A stretch of 64,000 bases of DNA. It comes from Paraspadella gotoi (lineage: Eukaryota; Chaetognatha). This document shows, piece after piece, positions 29,165 to 42,021 of the stretch (the stretch's first letter is position 1; every line of letters begins with the position of its first letter). Location: contig CM119263.1 of assembly GCA_051294375.1 (NCBI GenBank), positions 10,160,620 to 10,224,619 of the forward strand, read 5' to 3'. Under the pieces are notes generated by a model that worked only from the letters and a program-made list of their open reading frames with translations, did no database searches and had not been told where the DNA came from. The translations under genes and the position numbers were made by a program.

Positions 29165-29690
29165 AAAGCCTTAGATTATGCATGTAAAAGCATAAAGTTA
29201 CTTCCTCATGTTATGATAAATGAACAATTCAACTGAAAATGTTCTTCACGCTTTTTTGACTTTGGTGGTGAACTTTGTATGAATTTGTATGAATTCCCTC
29301 AGCATTTTGTCCTCTCCTACGTATGAATGAAACCTTTTATAAATAGAACTAAATAAATAAATAAATAAATAAGGATAAATATAATAAATAAATAAATAAA
29401 TAAATAAATAAATAGATAAATAGATAAATAAATAAGAGTTATTAATGGTATTAATTAATTAACTTAATTAATTAATTAATTAATTAATTCATTAGAATAA
29501 TAGAAGGTTTCATTCATACTCGTAGGAGAGCGACCAAATATGCTGCCAGCGGTAATTTCATACAAATTCATACAACAGCTTCACCACCAAAGTCAAAAAA
29601 AGCGTGATAGGAACATTTTCCAGTTGAAATGTTCATTTATCGATAACATGGAGGAAGGTAAATTTTATGCCTTTTACAATTAGAGGTTAC
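29165..29690. repeat. palindrome centred on (AAAT)n
   Basis: Arms at about 29,180-29,340 and 29,500-29,680 are reverse complements. For example TGACTTTGGTGGTGAA faces TTCACCACCAAAGTCA. They meet at an (AAAT)n/(TTAA)n block at 29,348-29,490. Confidence 0.85.
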
Positions 29691-32600
29691 CCAAATTTTC
29701 CAATTACCACCAGATGAAGGGTCACGACTCACTTTTATTTAGGTTCCCCCTTTTTCGGTCTGTAGAAGCACATTGGGCACTGATTTAAACCCTTTGAAAA
29801 AACGTGCACCGGGGAATAGGAACTCTCCAGAGGTTTCCCAAGCTGATCCGGTACTTTTTGCGCGTGGGTTTTTCTTTGATTCGCTTAATCTTTATATGGT
29901 AAGATTAATTTAAAGATTTTTTTAAATAAATAATTGATTAAATCAATACGTTGATTTTGGATTTTGAAATTATATTTTCTGATGTGTAGACTTATTATTG
30001 TTTTTTATTAAACCTTTTAATTTCTGAATAAAATTTTTAATAATATAATCATTACTATACAATATAGGAATATATTAAAATGATCATTAGTTTCTTTTGA
30101 TAATCAGATACTTACTAAAGTCTTATTCCTTAAATGTTTGTGGTAAAGATATAAATATTAAAACAAATGACATAATTTAGCCAGTACTTACTGAAAATAA
30201 AAGATCATAATACCACAATACTTAAAACTTTAAAAATAAAAGAAAATAAAGAAATGGATTTAAACATGTCTATAATGTATATTCTTCATAACGTTTTAAG
30301 AATTTTTTTGAGCTTCTTTATGGGCTTAAATATTAAAATTTCATGCACTCATGTTTAATAGGTTCTTTTTGTTCCTGGTAACCAAGACATTTAAAACTGG
30401 TCTAAAGACCCCTAAAAACTTGATCCCCCGCGAAAGAACTCATCCCAAAGCTTCCAAGTAATCTAGTCAATCCTTATTTTTGGGCCAAAAATTGAAGGCT
30501 TAAAATGGGGAATAATAATTATTTATTTTAAAGTTATTAAATGTTAGTAATTTAGATAAAGCTTTATCATGTAACTTTTTTAGCCTGGGCGTGCGCATGT
30601 AGTCTTGCGGGAGCCAATTTCAAATCAGATTATTCCTCTAAGTTGGTGGCGTAGGTTTTGCTCGTTCTGTCAGTCTATCTGACTTAAATTTTAAATGGTC
30701 AGTAACTCGTTTTATTGCTACATAATTTAAATAAAATATTTAGGTGAGCGAATGTGTGGATAATATTGTATTTATGAAATGTGCTTATGAGGCTGTGCCT
30801 TGGCAGGTGATTATATAAAAATTCAATCATATGACTAACTTTTAACTATAAAATATGACAATAGTCAGATAATTTTGAAAAATGGCTGAGCGGCGCTTTA
30901 CTATTAAAATCATAACAATACAAGGTTATATAGTCAAAACTTTTGAGTTTTCTTTGTTCATTTTATATTTTTTTTAGCGTATATAACAAGCAATTTTTAT
31001 CAACAAGTAAAGCTTGTGCACGTATATTTTGACTCTTGCTTTTTCCGCGAGTTCTCATTCAGCCCGCCGGTGCTGCACGCTCAACAGATTTTGCGTTTCA
31101 CATAACATTGAGTTCGGGTGGAGAGAGAGAGAGAGAGAGAAAGCCAAGTTTGCCAAACAAAGAATTAGAAAAGCGACTATATGCGGCGCGATGGACATAG
31201 AGCAACGGTGAGTGAGTAGGGAAGGAGCAGAGAGTGAATTAAATTTGAAACTGGGTAAGATGAGAGAGCGCGAAAATCACCTACACTTTGGCAATTTTGA
31301 GCTCTTTTTTTACTTATTTTCCGCTTACTCTTATCTTATCCATCCCTAACCACTTTATTTTTACTATTTCATTTTTTACTTATATCTCATATCTAACTTA
31401 TTTACCTTTATTATTTTTATTTCTTTTGTTTAAAACTTAAGTTTGCTTAAGATTTGAAATCTATCTTTGTTGATATATTGCCTTAATATAATGATCCTTT
31501 CCCTCTTATTTCTCTCGAGTAATCTCTATCTCGTTTTACTAATTTTCAGATGTATTCACTCTCTCTCCTTCCCTATTCTCACCTCAACGCTTATCCTCCA
31601 TTTCTGGACCCACTTATCTTATTCTTTCAATTCTTTTGGTTGCGAAGGGAGATACTTGTTGAAGCCGAAATCTGTTTGAGTCCCAAAACCGTTTAAAGAA
31701 TGACTCATAAAAGGCTAGGTAGATTCGAAAACCTTTATTATTAATTGAAAGATCATCGTTAATGCGAATCAAAACTTTGTTTTTCTTTTATATCAAACCT
31801 TTTATTTACAATACGCAGGTGAACCACAAATTAAATGCTTAATTGTACATTTTAATTTTGCTGCTTCATATGCTTTCTGCACTTGTACTTGGAAAATTCT
31901 TCCATTAAAATACGGACATAAGACTAATATCTGCCAGTTGTTTTTTCATTTTACTCATAATTATTACTTTGTTTTTATATATTTTAGCATTCAATCATCA
32001 AACTATGGTTCATAACAGTTTTTTTACCTCCAATTTTGTTTCCCTTTTTTTGGTGTTTGGCACTTTAAGAATGAAGGTTTTGATTGCATGCTGTTTCTGA
32101 ACTAATTCAATCCATTCTGTTTAAACTATAGCATAATAAACTGTGAACTATAGTTAATTAAGTTTTATTATAAGTTTCTACACTAGTGTTGAGACTTTGC
32201 CAAATAAAATAGAAAAAATGCACTGCCATCAGCTTAGGACCATGCAGCAAGCCTTTTACCCAGTATCCTAATTTACTTTCTTACAAACAACTACCACTCT
32301 CATTCGGGCGGCACTTCACTTAGAATTTCTTCCACCAAAGAGTCAAAATTATTCTAAAACAGAAGGGAAGAAAAGTTTTTGTTTACCTAACCTATGTTCC
32401 AGGATAAATTTTTACAGTTATACTTCTTATTTATTTCCTTGGCCCATTTATAAATCTATACTAATGCCATTAACGTAGATTAAACGTATGAATATTTTCC
32501 CCTAGTTTATTATGTTTGATTACATTTATTCACAAAACATTTGTACTGATCAATAATGATATTGCAATCAAGCCTTATCTAATAAAATGCAAGACCAAGT

Positions 32601-34312
32601 AGATGTCAAGGAATTTTTACTCTTAAGTTTTTTATGTAATCACTTGCCTTTTAAATTTGTAATCTGTATTTTTTAAAAAACATAAAAGTTTACAATTTCT
32701 GGGATGAACCAACAATTTACTCATGGCATCAAAGAAGTCAGTAATTGGGGCCATTTTCCAACACACTTTTGATATTTACTAAAAATGCATAAGACTCAGC
32801 AGATTCTGAAAATATTTGATAATTTTAATCGGAAATTTGACAGTTCTCTTGTAATAAAGGCGCAGAATTTAATCGGCCCATATAAGAGTCTCAAAAACTT
32901 TTTTAAAAAGTTATGCCGAGCAATATTAATAATAAAATTTTAAAAACTTAAAAAAAAAAAGAAATTGTCGTTAAATTTGAATATTGTGTATTTTATTTCT
33001 ATTTTTTTAGCCTAAGTACTGCCTAAATATTATTTTTTCAATATTTATCTCTTTTACAAAAGTGTTAGGGAATAACTTTTAGTAAGCCCGTAACAGTTTA
33101 CAAAAAACTAATGCATTCATCCTTTATATTTTTATATGTATATAATATATATATTAAATTAATAAAATTTTATTAAAAATAAAAGGTTTAATAAAACAAC
33201 TATGAAGCGTCCTTACATGCAAAAATATATTTCAAACATCAAATCAAGTATTGCATTTAATCATTATTTTATTTAAAAAAAATCCCTTTAAAATAATTTC
33301 ACTTATAAGATTACGATCAAAGAAAAACCGCCAAAAGTTACTCGATCACTGGAAACTCTGTCCGAGAGTATCCGTTTCCCTGGTCAAGTTTTTTTCGATG
33401 GTTTTATCAGTCCCAATGTCTTTCTACAGACCAAAAAAGAATCCTAATAAAATGATGTCGCTGACCCTTCATCGTTGTAATTAAAAAATTTGGCGTAACT
33501 CGTATTTTACATGCATACTCTCAAGGGCTTTGGTTTAAATTACTGGCAGGGGTTACTGTCATAACGCTGATAAACGAAAGCCCGGGGCACGTGGCTTCAA
33601 AACGATATCAAAGACCCTACGTGTCCTGGCAACCCTCGGCTCCTTATTTAATAATTTGAGGTAAGACTACTGCAGTCTTTTGCTTTCTTCCTGATTAATT
33701 TTTTACGGAAAGAAATCTCGTTAAACGCCTGCATATCGAGGTTTTTTAACGGTCCGAACAGAAACGGTTAAGGATGATTCGTCAGCGTAAAAAAATCGTT
33801 AAACAAACCTCGGGAATTATCGAAGTCTTTACAGTTTTATAGGCGCGAGGAAGAGGTCGTCGCGCGAGTTTGGGACCGTTAGCCATTTAGGAGAAGAGTG
33901 CTTGAAACGGCGGAAGAGCCCAAATGCGGAGGGAATTAGGCGCAAAGATAGTAAAAATATGAATTGCAGAAAGAGAGGAGGAGAGAGAGGATCCTCAGAG
34001 CAGAGGAGGAAAGAGCAGCAGACGAGAGAGAGGAGAGACTGACGGACGAGAGAGAGAGCAGCAGAGAGCAGACGGAGCAGAGAGGAGAGGAAAGAGCTCA
34101 AGAAAGCCACCTCTACTTCTAGAGATCTCAGTCAAATCTTCCTTTCTGTCAAGCCTTAAGTCTGATGCGTGTTTTTCATCGGAAATGAGAGGAGAGAGCA
34201 GAGAGCGAGGACGCATTGGAGAGAGGAGAGAGAAGCAGAGAGCGAGATGATGAGAGAGAGGAGGGAGAGAGAGAGATGCCAGTGCTATCTCTGCGTCCTT
34301 TTTATCCTTTTA

Positions 34313-34553
34313 GACTATTCCATCACGGCGCGCCGAGTCCCATTCCTTTCTCTGCTTGCCGACGCCTCTTCTCCGATCGCACCTAAACTGCGGCAAACTG
34401 CGTCTGTCCACGTTGCAGCTTGGGCATCCCGTCGCCTGATGCAACGATCACCAATAACAAGCGTTCGTTGCTCTTCAGCGACCAACGACTGTGCCGCTAC
34501 GCGGGGGGCGTCAGCCCGCTGGCTGACCTCAGAGGACCGATCTCCGTTAGAAT
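34313..34553 (+). pseudogene. broken inverted copy of the Ig2 exon
   Basis: The plus strand here repeats the 28,081-28,280 exon with roughly one indel every 6-10 bases (TATTCCATCACGG, GCCGACGCC, CCGATCTCCGTTAGA). The frame is lost many times. It is part of the right arm of the palindrome and is more likely an uncorrected read than a decayed gene copy. Confidence 0.7.
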
Positions 34554-35140
34554 CTGCTGCAGTATTTGAAGAGACTTATTAAAGCCATTGTATTAGGAAT
34601 TAATCCACATGCCAATTAGAGTTTTAATTCCGATGCCTCAATATGATACTGCGCAGATATATATATATAATATATGATTTATACTATGACATGATCAGAG
34701 CGCGACCAATATATGTGATATATATGTAGTCTAGACAACACACCGTACAGCGGACCGATACATGATATATAAACGCGTTTTATAAGACCTTCGCGGAGAT
34801 AATGGAACGAAGTGAAGGAAACGCCAACCTGCTCCCCCGTGCAGATTACTTGAGACATCTCGCGGGAACTTTCGCTGTCTCATGGCAGGCGGTCTAGCGC
34901 GTGGCGTAGGCGAATTGGCTGAAGATAATTCTCGATCTCATACAAATCCCTCGAGATGTATAATTTTGAACGTCCTGCATTTGATAGAGCGTCTAGATTT
35001 GACAAACGAATTATTTCAAATCTCTCTCNNNNNNNNNNNNNNNNNNNNNNNNNACGTATGTATTTATGCGTACATTAAGTATTTATTATATAATTCCTGT
35101 CCATATAAAGCCTGTCCAAAGTCAGGGGCAAGATAGCTTA

Positions 35141-35189
35141 TTTATTAAATGAATGGATAATTTTTATATTGGTTGTACCAATTTTATAA
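35141..35189 (+). repeat. dispersed repeat, 49-bp core
   Basis: TTTATTAAATGAATGGATAA and the following ATATTGGTTGTACCAATTT are shared with 51,277-51,325 with one mismatch. The block contains a near-palindrome around TTGGTTGTACCAA. Confidence 0.7.
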
Positions 35190-35930
35190 GTTATTCCCCC
35201 TTAAAGGCTCTTCCTCTTTAAAAATGCCTCCTTTAAATTTCGTCGTCCTTTTCCCCTAAAATCCACAAATCCTCAAAGACGAGATTCTTTTAGAATAACC
35301 AATGGGATTCGGACGAATCAAGGAGCTTTGGCGTCAACCAATCAGGGGATAGAGCGCGAAAATTAAAGCGGAGAAGAGATAAAAAGGAGAAAGAGAAAAG
35401 GAGGAAAGTAATAGGAAGAAAAAAATGGTGAACGTGAGAAGTGAAAGATGCGGAAAAGCGAGAGGGCGGGGGGAACCCGTGAAAGAGGAAATAAGTGAGA
35501 TCATAAATGGAAGAAGAGAGTGAGAGAAAAAGAGAAGGAGAAAACGGGGAGCCGGTGGAAGAAGAAATCGAAATTATTTAAAAGGACGAGAAGGAGATTC
35601 AGAATTAAATTGAATTAAAAGACGAAAAGAAAGAAGATATTTTTTTCCGACGACAGAAAAAAAAGAAAGAAAACGAAACTGGAGTGAAAGGAAATTCGGT
35701 CGTGCGACTCGAGACGAAGTGAGCAGAGGTTAACGGGAAATCGACGAGAGAGAACTTTCTTTTCTTTACCTATGATTTGTTTTTTTTATCCGCGGTTTTT
35801 TGGTTTTGTTTTTGTTGTTTTTTTTTCTTATTGACGTTTAGTTGGATTTTGAACCGATTTGACGTAGTGTTAATACATGAAGTAGTTAAAGGACACGGCG
35901 TTGACCTTCGCAGCTCAAAGCGAAAATGAG
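35190..35930. other. purine-rich intron, no gene seen
   Basis: GA/A-rich sequence without tandem order and without recognised features. Confidence 0.6.
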
Positions 35931-35936
35931 CACATG

Positions 35937-36178
35937 ACAAACGGACAACAGACAACAGGACCAAACGACGCAAGGTGACATATGACATATGAAAAGGGAC
36001 AACAGACAACAGGACCAAACGACGCAAGGTGACAGAAAAGGGACAACAGACAACAGGACCAAACGACGCAAGGTGACAGAAAAGGGACAACAGACAACAG
36101 GACCAAACGACGCAAGGTGACAGAAAAGGGACAACAGACAACAGGACCGAACGACGCAAGGTGACACAAAAGGGACAA
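35937..36178. repeat. 44-bp minisatellite, ~5.5 units
   Basis: The unit begins GGACAACAGACAACAGGACC and continues AAACGACGCAAGGTGACAGA plus AAAG. The first unit has an extra ATATGACATATG. A 44-bp period shifts frame each unit, so long frames here are repeat translations. Confidence 0.95.
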
Positions 36179-36179
36179 T

Positions 36180-36950
36180 CCTTTGATTCCTTTCCAAAAA
36201 ACTCTGGAACCAACGGACGCGAAACTCGGGATGGCTTCTTGGAAAACGAAAGGCGTCGCCCGTCGCAGGAAGAGGATTGAAAAGCGACGCGCGGCGAGGA
36301 ATACGAATGAAAGGAGAATGGATGATCGAGAGAGAATGTGGAACCGGAACCGAAGAGAAGGAATCCGAATGGAATCGAAAATCCAAATGACGAATGAATT
36401 CCGCTGAAGGGGAAGGAAGGAAACTAGGGAGGGGGAAAGACTTTGACGATCGATGACGAATGGAAATGGAAACGTAAAATGACGAAACCGAAATCGCTTG
36501 ACGAATGGAAACGGCGTCGGAGGCAATGGCGAAAATTACTTTCCGATGGGAATAACTATAAAATCGCGGAATGGAATAAAGAATGGAATCGCTTATTCAT
36601 CCGAGATGAATTCGGGTGTGAGGGGGGGGTAATTCTGAACGTAGCGGCGCGACTCGTACCGACGACTCGGCGATATCATTTGAACGAGCCGGCGTCGAAA
36701 TTTCAAAGAAAACTCTTTCTCTTTCTTCTACGTTCTATTTTGGATGGAGGGTTGGGGATCGTATGAGGGTCAAGGATCATCCAAGAGTCAAGATCCAACA
36801 GTCGAAGTGAAATCGGACTTCTTTTTTTTTTCTTTCGCTAAATTAAGAAGCCTTGAAATTTAATATATACAAATAGAAATAACGAGAAAAAAAGCGTGAA
36901 AATAATATGGAAGAACTGATATATGTCGTGAGAGAAAGAAAAAGCGGCAA
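36180..36950. other. intron, GAATGGA-rich, no gene seen
   Basis: The block is biased to GAATGGA and CGAATGG words, which give long Arg/Glu/Trp-rich frames that look artificial. No splice-bounded domain is seen. Confidence 0.55.
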
Positions 36951-39871
36951 AGGAGAGAGAGGAAAAAGGGGAAGGTAAAATGGAGAGAGAGAGAGAGAGA
37001 TGAGGGGGGGGGAGAGAGAGAGATGAGAGAGAGAAAGAATGAGAAAGAAAGTAAAAAACAGAGAAGAGAGAGAGAGAGACGCTGGAATCATTCATTAGCT
37101 TCCCAACGCTGATGAGATGCTTTCCCTCGTTTTCTCTTCCATTCTATTTTCCCTTTTCCATTTTCGTTCAGACTTTTCCCTCCTTTCTCGATTGTTATTT
37201 TCGTTCCAGGTAGAGAGGTTCAAACCGAGGCGGCCGCCCCTTTCGCCTGCGCCCTCTTTCGAGAGGATCCCTTTCCAACTTTTGAGGACTCACTCTTTAA
37301 GCCAACGTGGGATCATTACATCTTTGAATCGGTTTTTCTCGTTTAAAAACGTTCATGTCTTGAGACCCCAGCCAATATTCTAGTAGGTATTTGAACGACT
37401 TACAAACGCTGAGACTCTCCGGGTCTGTTTACCCTGCGTAGTAGACGAGCCGTTTCACTTTCAGCCTTCAAAAGAACTCTCTCTATTTTTAAACTTCACA
37501 TCGACTTCGGAAAAAAAAACAAGAAAACCTGAAAACGTGTTTTCGCTGTTAAAATTCGGGATTTTGCTCAAAACTTTTTTTTCTTTTCTCTGATTTACTT
37601 TTTGGGTAAAAAAAAAACTAATCAAATCGCCATTCTCGCATCTCGGGATTTAAAGTTGATAAAATCCGGAAGAGGAGTTTCTAAAAATAGGAAAAAAATC
37701 GCGGCTGGGGAAAAAATAAAAAGGTATAATTGACGACGACACAAAAAGTTCCTTTTCGTCGGAACGCAAAAAGAGCGTCGCGTCTTAGAATAAAGCGGTT
37801 TTAAAGCTTTATGTAAATAAGATTGAAATGTAAAATTAATCCCTTTTTTCTTTTTTTCTTTTCTTTTTTTCTTTTTTCGTATAAAAATGGAAAAAGCACG
37901 CGGGAAACTCGGAAGCCTGTGTGAGAGTAAATTTTCGCGACGGTGAAAACTCGTGTGAACAGTTTACAAAACATGCGCATTCCACTTTAAGTGGGAAAGT
38001 AATTAAAACTACGAACACGATCCCTCGTCTCTTGGTCTTTCCACGCTGGACCAACGTAAACGTTGACGACCCTCATGATTCACTCATCCTCATTGTTCAT
38101 CACTCGATTCTATTATTGGTTTCACAAAACGGAAAATATCACGTTGATTCCCGCGTCGAAGATTTTTTTTCGGACGCCGAAAAAAAAAGCGGGAAAATCG
38201 TTCTCTGCATAAAAAATTATTAAACAACGAGAGGGAATTTAAAATTACCAGCTTCCTCTTTTTGCTGCGTGGGTGAGAATCGTGGTGTGAGAGAGAAGAG
38301 GGGGAGGCCGTGGATAGAAGAGAGAGAGAGGAGATGAGAGAGAGAGAGAGAGAGAGATGACGGAGAGAGAGAGACGAGAGAGAGACGGAGAGAGAGGAGA
38401 GAGAGAGAGAGAATGAATGACGGACGGACGATTTCCAATTTCGTCTCATCTTAACCTTGTGTACCTCAGGTTTGCCGAGAACCGAAAAGCAAAAAAAAAA
38501 TATTCTCACTTCTNNNNNNNNNNNNNNNNNNNNNNNNNCTCACCCACGCAGCAAAAGAGGAAGCTGGTATTTTAAATTCCCTCTCGGTTGTTTAACTAAT
38601 TTTTATGCAGAGACGATTTTCCCGCTTTTTTTTTTCCGGCGTCCGGAAAAAAAAATCTCGACGCGGAATCACGTGATTATTTTCCGTTTTGTGAAACCAA
38701 AATAGAATCGAGTGATGAACAAATTAGGATGAGTGAATCATGAGGGTCGTCACGTTTTAGTTGGTCCAGCGTGAAATGACCAAGAGACGAGGGATCGTGT
38801 CGTCGTTTATTAACTTTCCCAGCGATCATTTATATGAAGTTAAAGTGGAACGCTTGTTGTAAACTGTTGCTCATTCACACGAGTTTCCACCGTCGCGAAA
38901 ATCTACTCTCACACAGGCTTCCGAGTTTTCCCCGTCTTTTCCCCATTTTTATATGAAAAAAGAAAAAAGAAAAAAAGAAAAAGAAAAAAAAGGGATTATT
39001 TTCCATTTCAATCTTATTTACATAAAGCTTTAAACCGCTTATTCTAACGCGACGCTCTTTTCTCCGAGAAAAGGAACTTTTTGTGTCGTCTCAATTATAC
39101 TTTTTATTTTTCCCCAGCCGCGATTTTTTCCCTATTTTTAGAAACTCTCTTCCGGATTTTATCAACTTTAATCCCGAGATGCGAGAATGGCGATTGAATT
39201 ATTATTTTTTTTTACAAAAGTAAATCAGAGAAAAGAAAAAAAAATGTTTGAGCAAAATCCCGAATTTTAACGCGGAAACACGTTTTCAGGTTTTCTTGTT
39301 TTTTTTCCAAAGTCGATTGTGGAAGTTTAAAAGATAGAGAGAGTTCTTTTGAAGGCTGAAAGTGAAACGGCTCGTCTACTACGCAGGGTAAACAGACCCG
39401 GAGAGTCTCAGCGTTTGTAAGTCCGTTCAATATACCTACTAAGAATATTGGCCGGGGTCTCAAGACATGACATTTTTAACGAGAAAAAACCGATTCAAGA
39501 TGTAATGATCCATCGTTGGCTTAAAGAGTGAGGCTCAAAAGTTGGAAAGGGGATCCCTCTCGAAAGAGGGCGCAGGCGAAAGGGGCGGCGCCTCGGTTTG
39601 AAGCTCTTCTACCTGGACGAATAACAATCGAGAAGAGGAGGGAAAAGTCTGAACGAAAATGGAAAAGGGGAAAATAGAATGGGAAGAGAAAACGAGGGAA
39701 AGCATCTCATCAAGCGTTGGGAGCTATGAATGATTCAGCGTCTCTCTCTCTCTCAAAGGAGAGAGAGGAAAAAGGGGAAGGTAAAATGGAGAGAGAGAGA
39801 GAGAGATGAGGGGGGGGGAGAGAGAGAGATGAGAGAGAGAAAGAATGAGAAAGAAAGTAAAAAACAGAGAA
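36950..39871. repeat. palindrome around 25-N gap 38,514-38,538
   Basis: 37,080-38,275 recurs inverted at 38,539-39,745. For example AGACTCTCCGGGTCTGTTTA at 37,411 faces TAAACAGACCCGGAGAGTCT near 39,388. The turning point is a GA tract at 38,287-38,412. After the arm, 36,950-37,071 is repeated directly at 39,756-39,871, right up to the 148-N gap 39,872-40,019. The right arm has more indels than the left. No gene is supported. Confidence 0.85.
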
Positions 39872-40019
39872 NNNNNNNNNNNNNNNNNNNNNNNNNNNNN
39901 NNNNNNNNNNNNNNNNNNNNNNNNNNNNNNNNNNNNNNNNNNNNNNNNNNNNNNNNNNNNNNNNNNNNNNNNNNNNNNNNNNNNNNNNNNNNNNNNNNNN
40001 NNNNNNNNNNNNNNNNNNN

Positions 40020-41687
40020 GAAGAGGAGGGGGAGAAGGAGAAAGAAAAGGGGGCGGGAAGAGAAGAGGAGGAAGAGGGGAGAAGTGAGATGGAAAGGAGT
40101 TTTGAAGAAAGAATGAGGAAAAGAAAAAGTAAATTCATCGTAACCGGATGCAGTGAGTGAAGGTGAGAGAGAAATAAAAAAGGAAGGATTGAAAAATGAA
40201 AAAGATGAGAATAAAAAAAAAGAATGAAGACAAAAGATGAACGAAGGAAAAGTCAGACTCGGTTTTTTTTTTTTACTTCGACAAGAAAGTTTTTCGCGGC
40301 TTCTCGCTCTCAATCTCGGAATCATAAATAGCGAGTCCGCCAGAATTTGGCAAAACCATAAACCGTTAGGAAGGAACCAGATGAAAAGGTTGGCTTTCTC
40401 AGGATTTCCGGTTTAAACGAATCCAAAAATTGATTTCTTTCTGAAAAACACGAATGGTTCAACAGAAAAAAAAATAAAATTCTTAAAGGTGAAATTGAGT
40501 CGAGCGAAGTCTTAACTTACCTCTACCCACAGTTCACGAAGGTAAGTTAGATAAACTCGTTCGTTGATTAAGAAATCGAGTAATGAGGAATTGAATCCCT
40601 TTTTCTACCTCGAAACCCAAATCCGGTTGGATTAAAGGATCTGACGATGGAACGAAGCAAAAAAGAATTTCGAGTTCCATTTTCATTTTGCGATCGACAG
40701 ATTTGTTACGCATACAACATCATACAACATACGTTTATAAAACGACATACCGGTATTAAGATAGACATTCTTCGTCTAAAACAAACTCAATTGATAAATC
40801 AACACGACCAAAAAAAAACAACTTTGTTTTTGGTTCTCTCTCATCGACGAAGGGTCGGAACTCGGATCGAAAAAAAGGTGCGATTCAAAAAGCGAATTTT
40901 AATNNNNNNNNNNNNNNNNNNNNNNNNNNNNNNNNNNNNNNNNNNNNNNNNNNNNNNNNNNNNNNNNNNNNNNNNNNNNNNNNNNNNNNNNNNNNNNNNN
41001 NNNNNNNNNNNNNNNNNNNNNNNNNNNNNNNNNNNNNNNNNNNNNNNNNNNNNNNNNNNNNNNNNNNNNNNNNNNNNNNNNNNNNNNNNNNNNNNNNNNN
41101 NNNNNNNNNNNNNNNNNNNNNNNNNNNNNNNNNNNNNNNNNNNNNNNNNNNNNNNNNNNNNNNNNNNNNNNNNNNNNNNNNNNNNNNNNNNNNNNNNNNN
41201 NNNNCTCTCCAGACTCTTCCGTTCGAGTTCCTCTTTCTCGCCATTTCTTCCATCGGTCGCTTTCCCTTCCTTGACCTTCCCTTCTCTCCCGTCTCGCTTC
41301 TCTTCTCTTTTCACCTTTCACTCTCTCTGGCTTCGCCTCTCTATTTCCACCCCTTCTTCGTTTCCGATGCCAAGAGTAAAAAGGAAAGGAAGCAAGACTT
41401 GTCATCTCGGTGCCAACTTCTCTTCCTTTTTTTTCTTTTCCTTAATTTTTTTCTCTCTCCCCCCCACGTTTTTTTTCTTAATGCTTTTGAATTTTTTTCC
41501 CCCTTTATATAAAAAAGAAAGAAAAAAGAAAATTGGTAGAAGAAAAAAAAAAAGGTTTTCTTTATTTACGCGTTTTTCTTCTTCGCGAGAAAAGATTCTG
41601 CCTTTTTTTTCACCGCCGCGTTTAATGGAATATATTTTCTCTCTCTTTCTTTTTTTCCCCAACTTCTGCAATTTCACGTTTTTTTAA
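40020..41687. other. intron with 301-N gap, no gene seen
   Basis: GA-rich and AT-rich sequence with a gap at 40,904-41,204, then pyrimidine- and T-rich sequence up to the gap at 41,688. The exon end belonging to Ig2 must lie in the latter gap. Confidence 0.6.
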
Positions 41688-41895
41688 NNNNNNNNNNNNN
41701 NNNNNNNNNNNNNNNNNNNNNNNNNNNNNNNNNNNNNNNNNNNNNNNNNNNNNNNNNNNNNNNNNNNNNNNNNNNNNNNNNNNNNNNNNNNNNNNNNNNN
41801 NNNNNNNNNNNNNNNNNNNNNNNNNNNNNNNNNNNNNNNNNNNNNNNNNNNNNNNNNNNNNNNNNNNNNNNNNNNNNNNNNNNNNNNNNNNNNNN

Positions 41896-42021
41896 ACGCG
41901 CAAGTCACGTTCGTTCTCCGGTGCGCCTCCACCTCGAGGATCGACGATGACGACGATGACGACGACGACGACGATGACGAAGATGACGTCGGGTCTAAGA
42001 TCGTCGGCGTCGATGGCGCCA
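41896..42021 (-). CDS. Ig2 first-half exon with poly-Ser tract, 3' end in N gap
   Basis: The minus strand has the acceptor GTTGACATTTCAG followed by TG GCG CCA..., a phase-1 start that joins directly to the donor at 44,425. It encodes VAPSTPTILDPT, then 15 Ser, then ILEVEAHRRTNVTCA up to the 41,688-41,895 gap. VAPSTPTI is the Ig1-Ig2 linker, equivalent to the Pro-rich linker of Kirre and nephrin. NVTCA carries the first Ig2 cysteine and an N-glycosylation sequon. The Ser run is coded by TCG/TCA repeats, i.e. a microsatellite inside the exon, placed in the A/A' strand region. The exon end and the Ig2 Trp are lost in the gap. Confidence 0.85.

Larger units (their letters stand above)
27700..35028. 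repeat. ~7 kb noisy palindrome, centre near 31.6 kb
   Basis: The left arm matches the right arm in reverse: 27,720-27,850 with 34,860-34,990, 28,020-28,280 with 34,313-34,640, 28,850-29,185 with 33,510-33,870, and 29,720-30,330 with 32,880-33,480. Differences are mostly small insertions and deletions, and the match fades near the centre. The right arm ends at the 25-N gap 35,029-35,053. No gene other than the Ig2 exon is seen. Confidence 0.75.

Noticed and set aside
35915-36526. A 203-codon minus-strand repeat protein (ASFGPVVCCPFS units)
   Set aside because: The units come from a 44-bp minisatellite that shifts frame each unit, so all three frames stay open by chance.
36183-36766. Two plus-strand frames (74 and 107 codons) rich in Arg, Trp and Asn
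   Set aside because: The DNA is biased to GAATGGA-like words that create Met/Trp/Arg-rich frames. There is no domain, no splice context and no codon-level sign of selection that I can see.
37921-38223. A 100-codon plus-strand frame in the 38 kb palindrome
   Set aside because: The inverted copy does not preserve the frame, there is no domain, and it lies in AT-rich intron.
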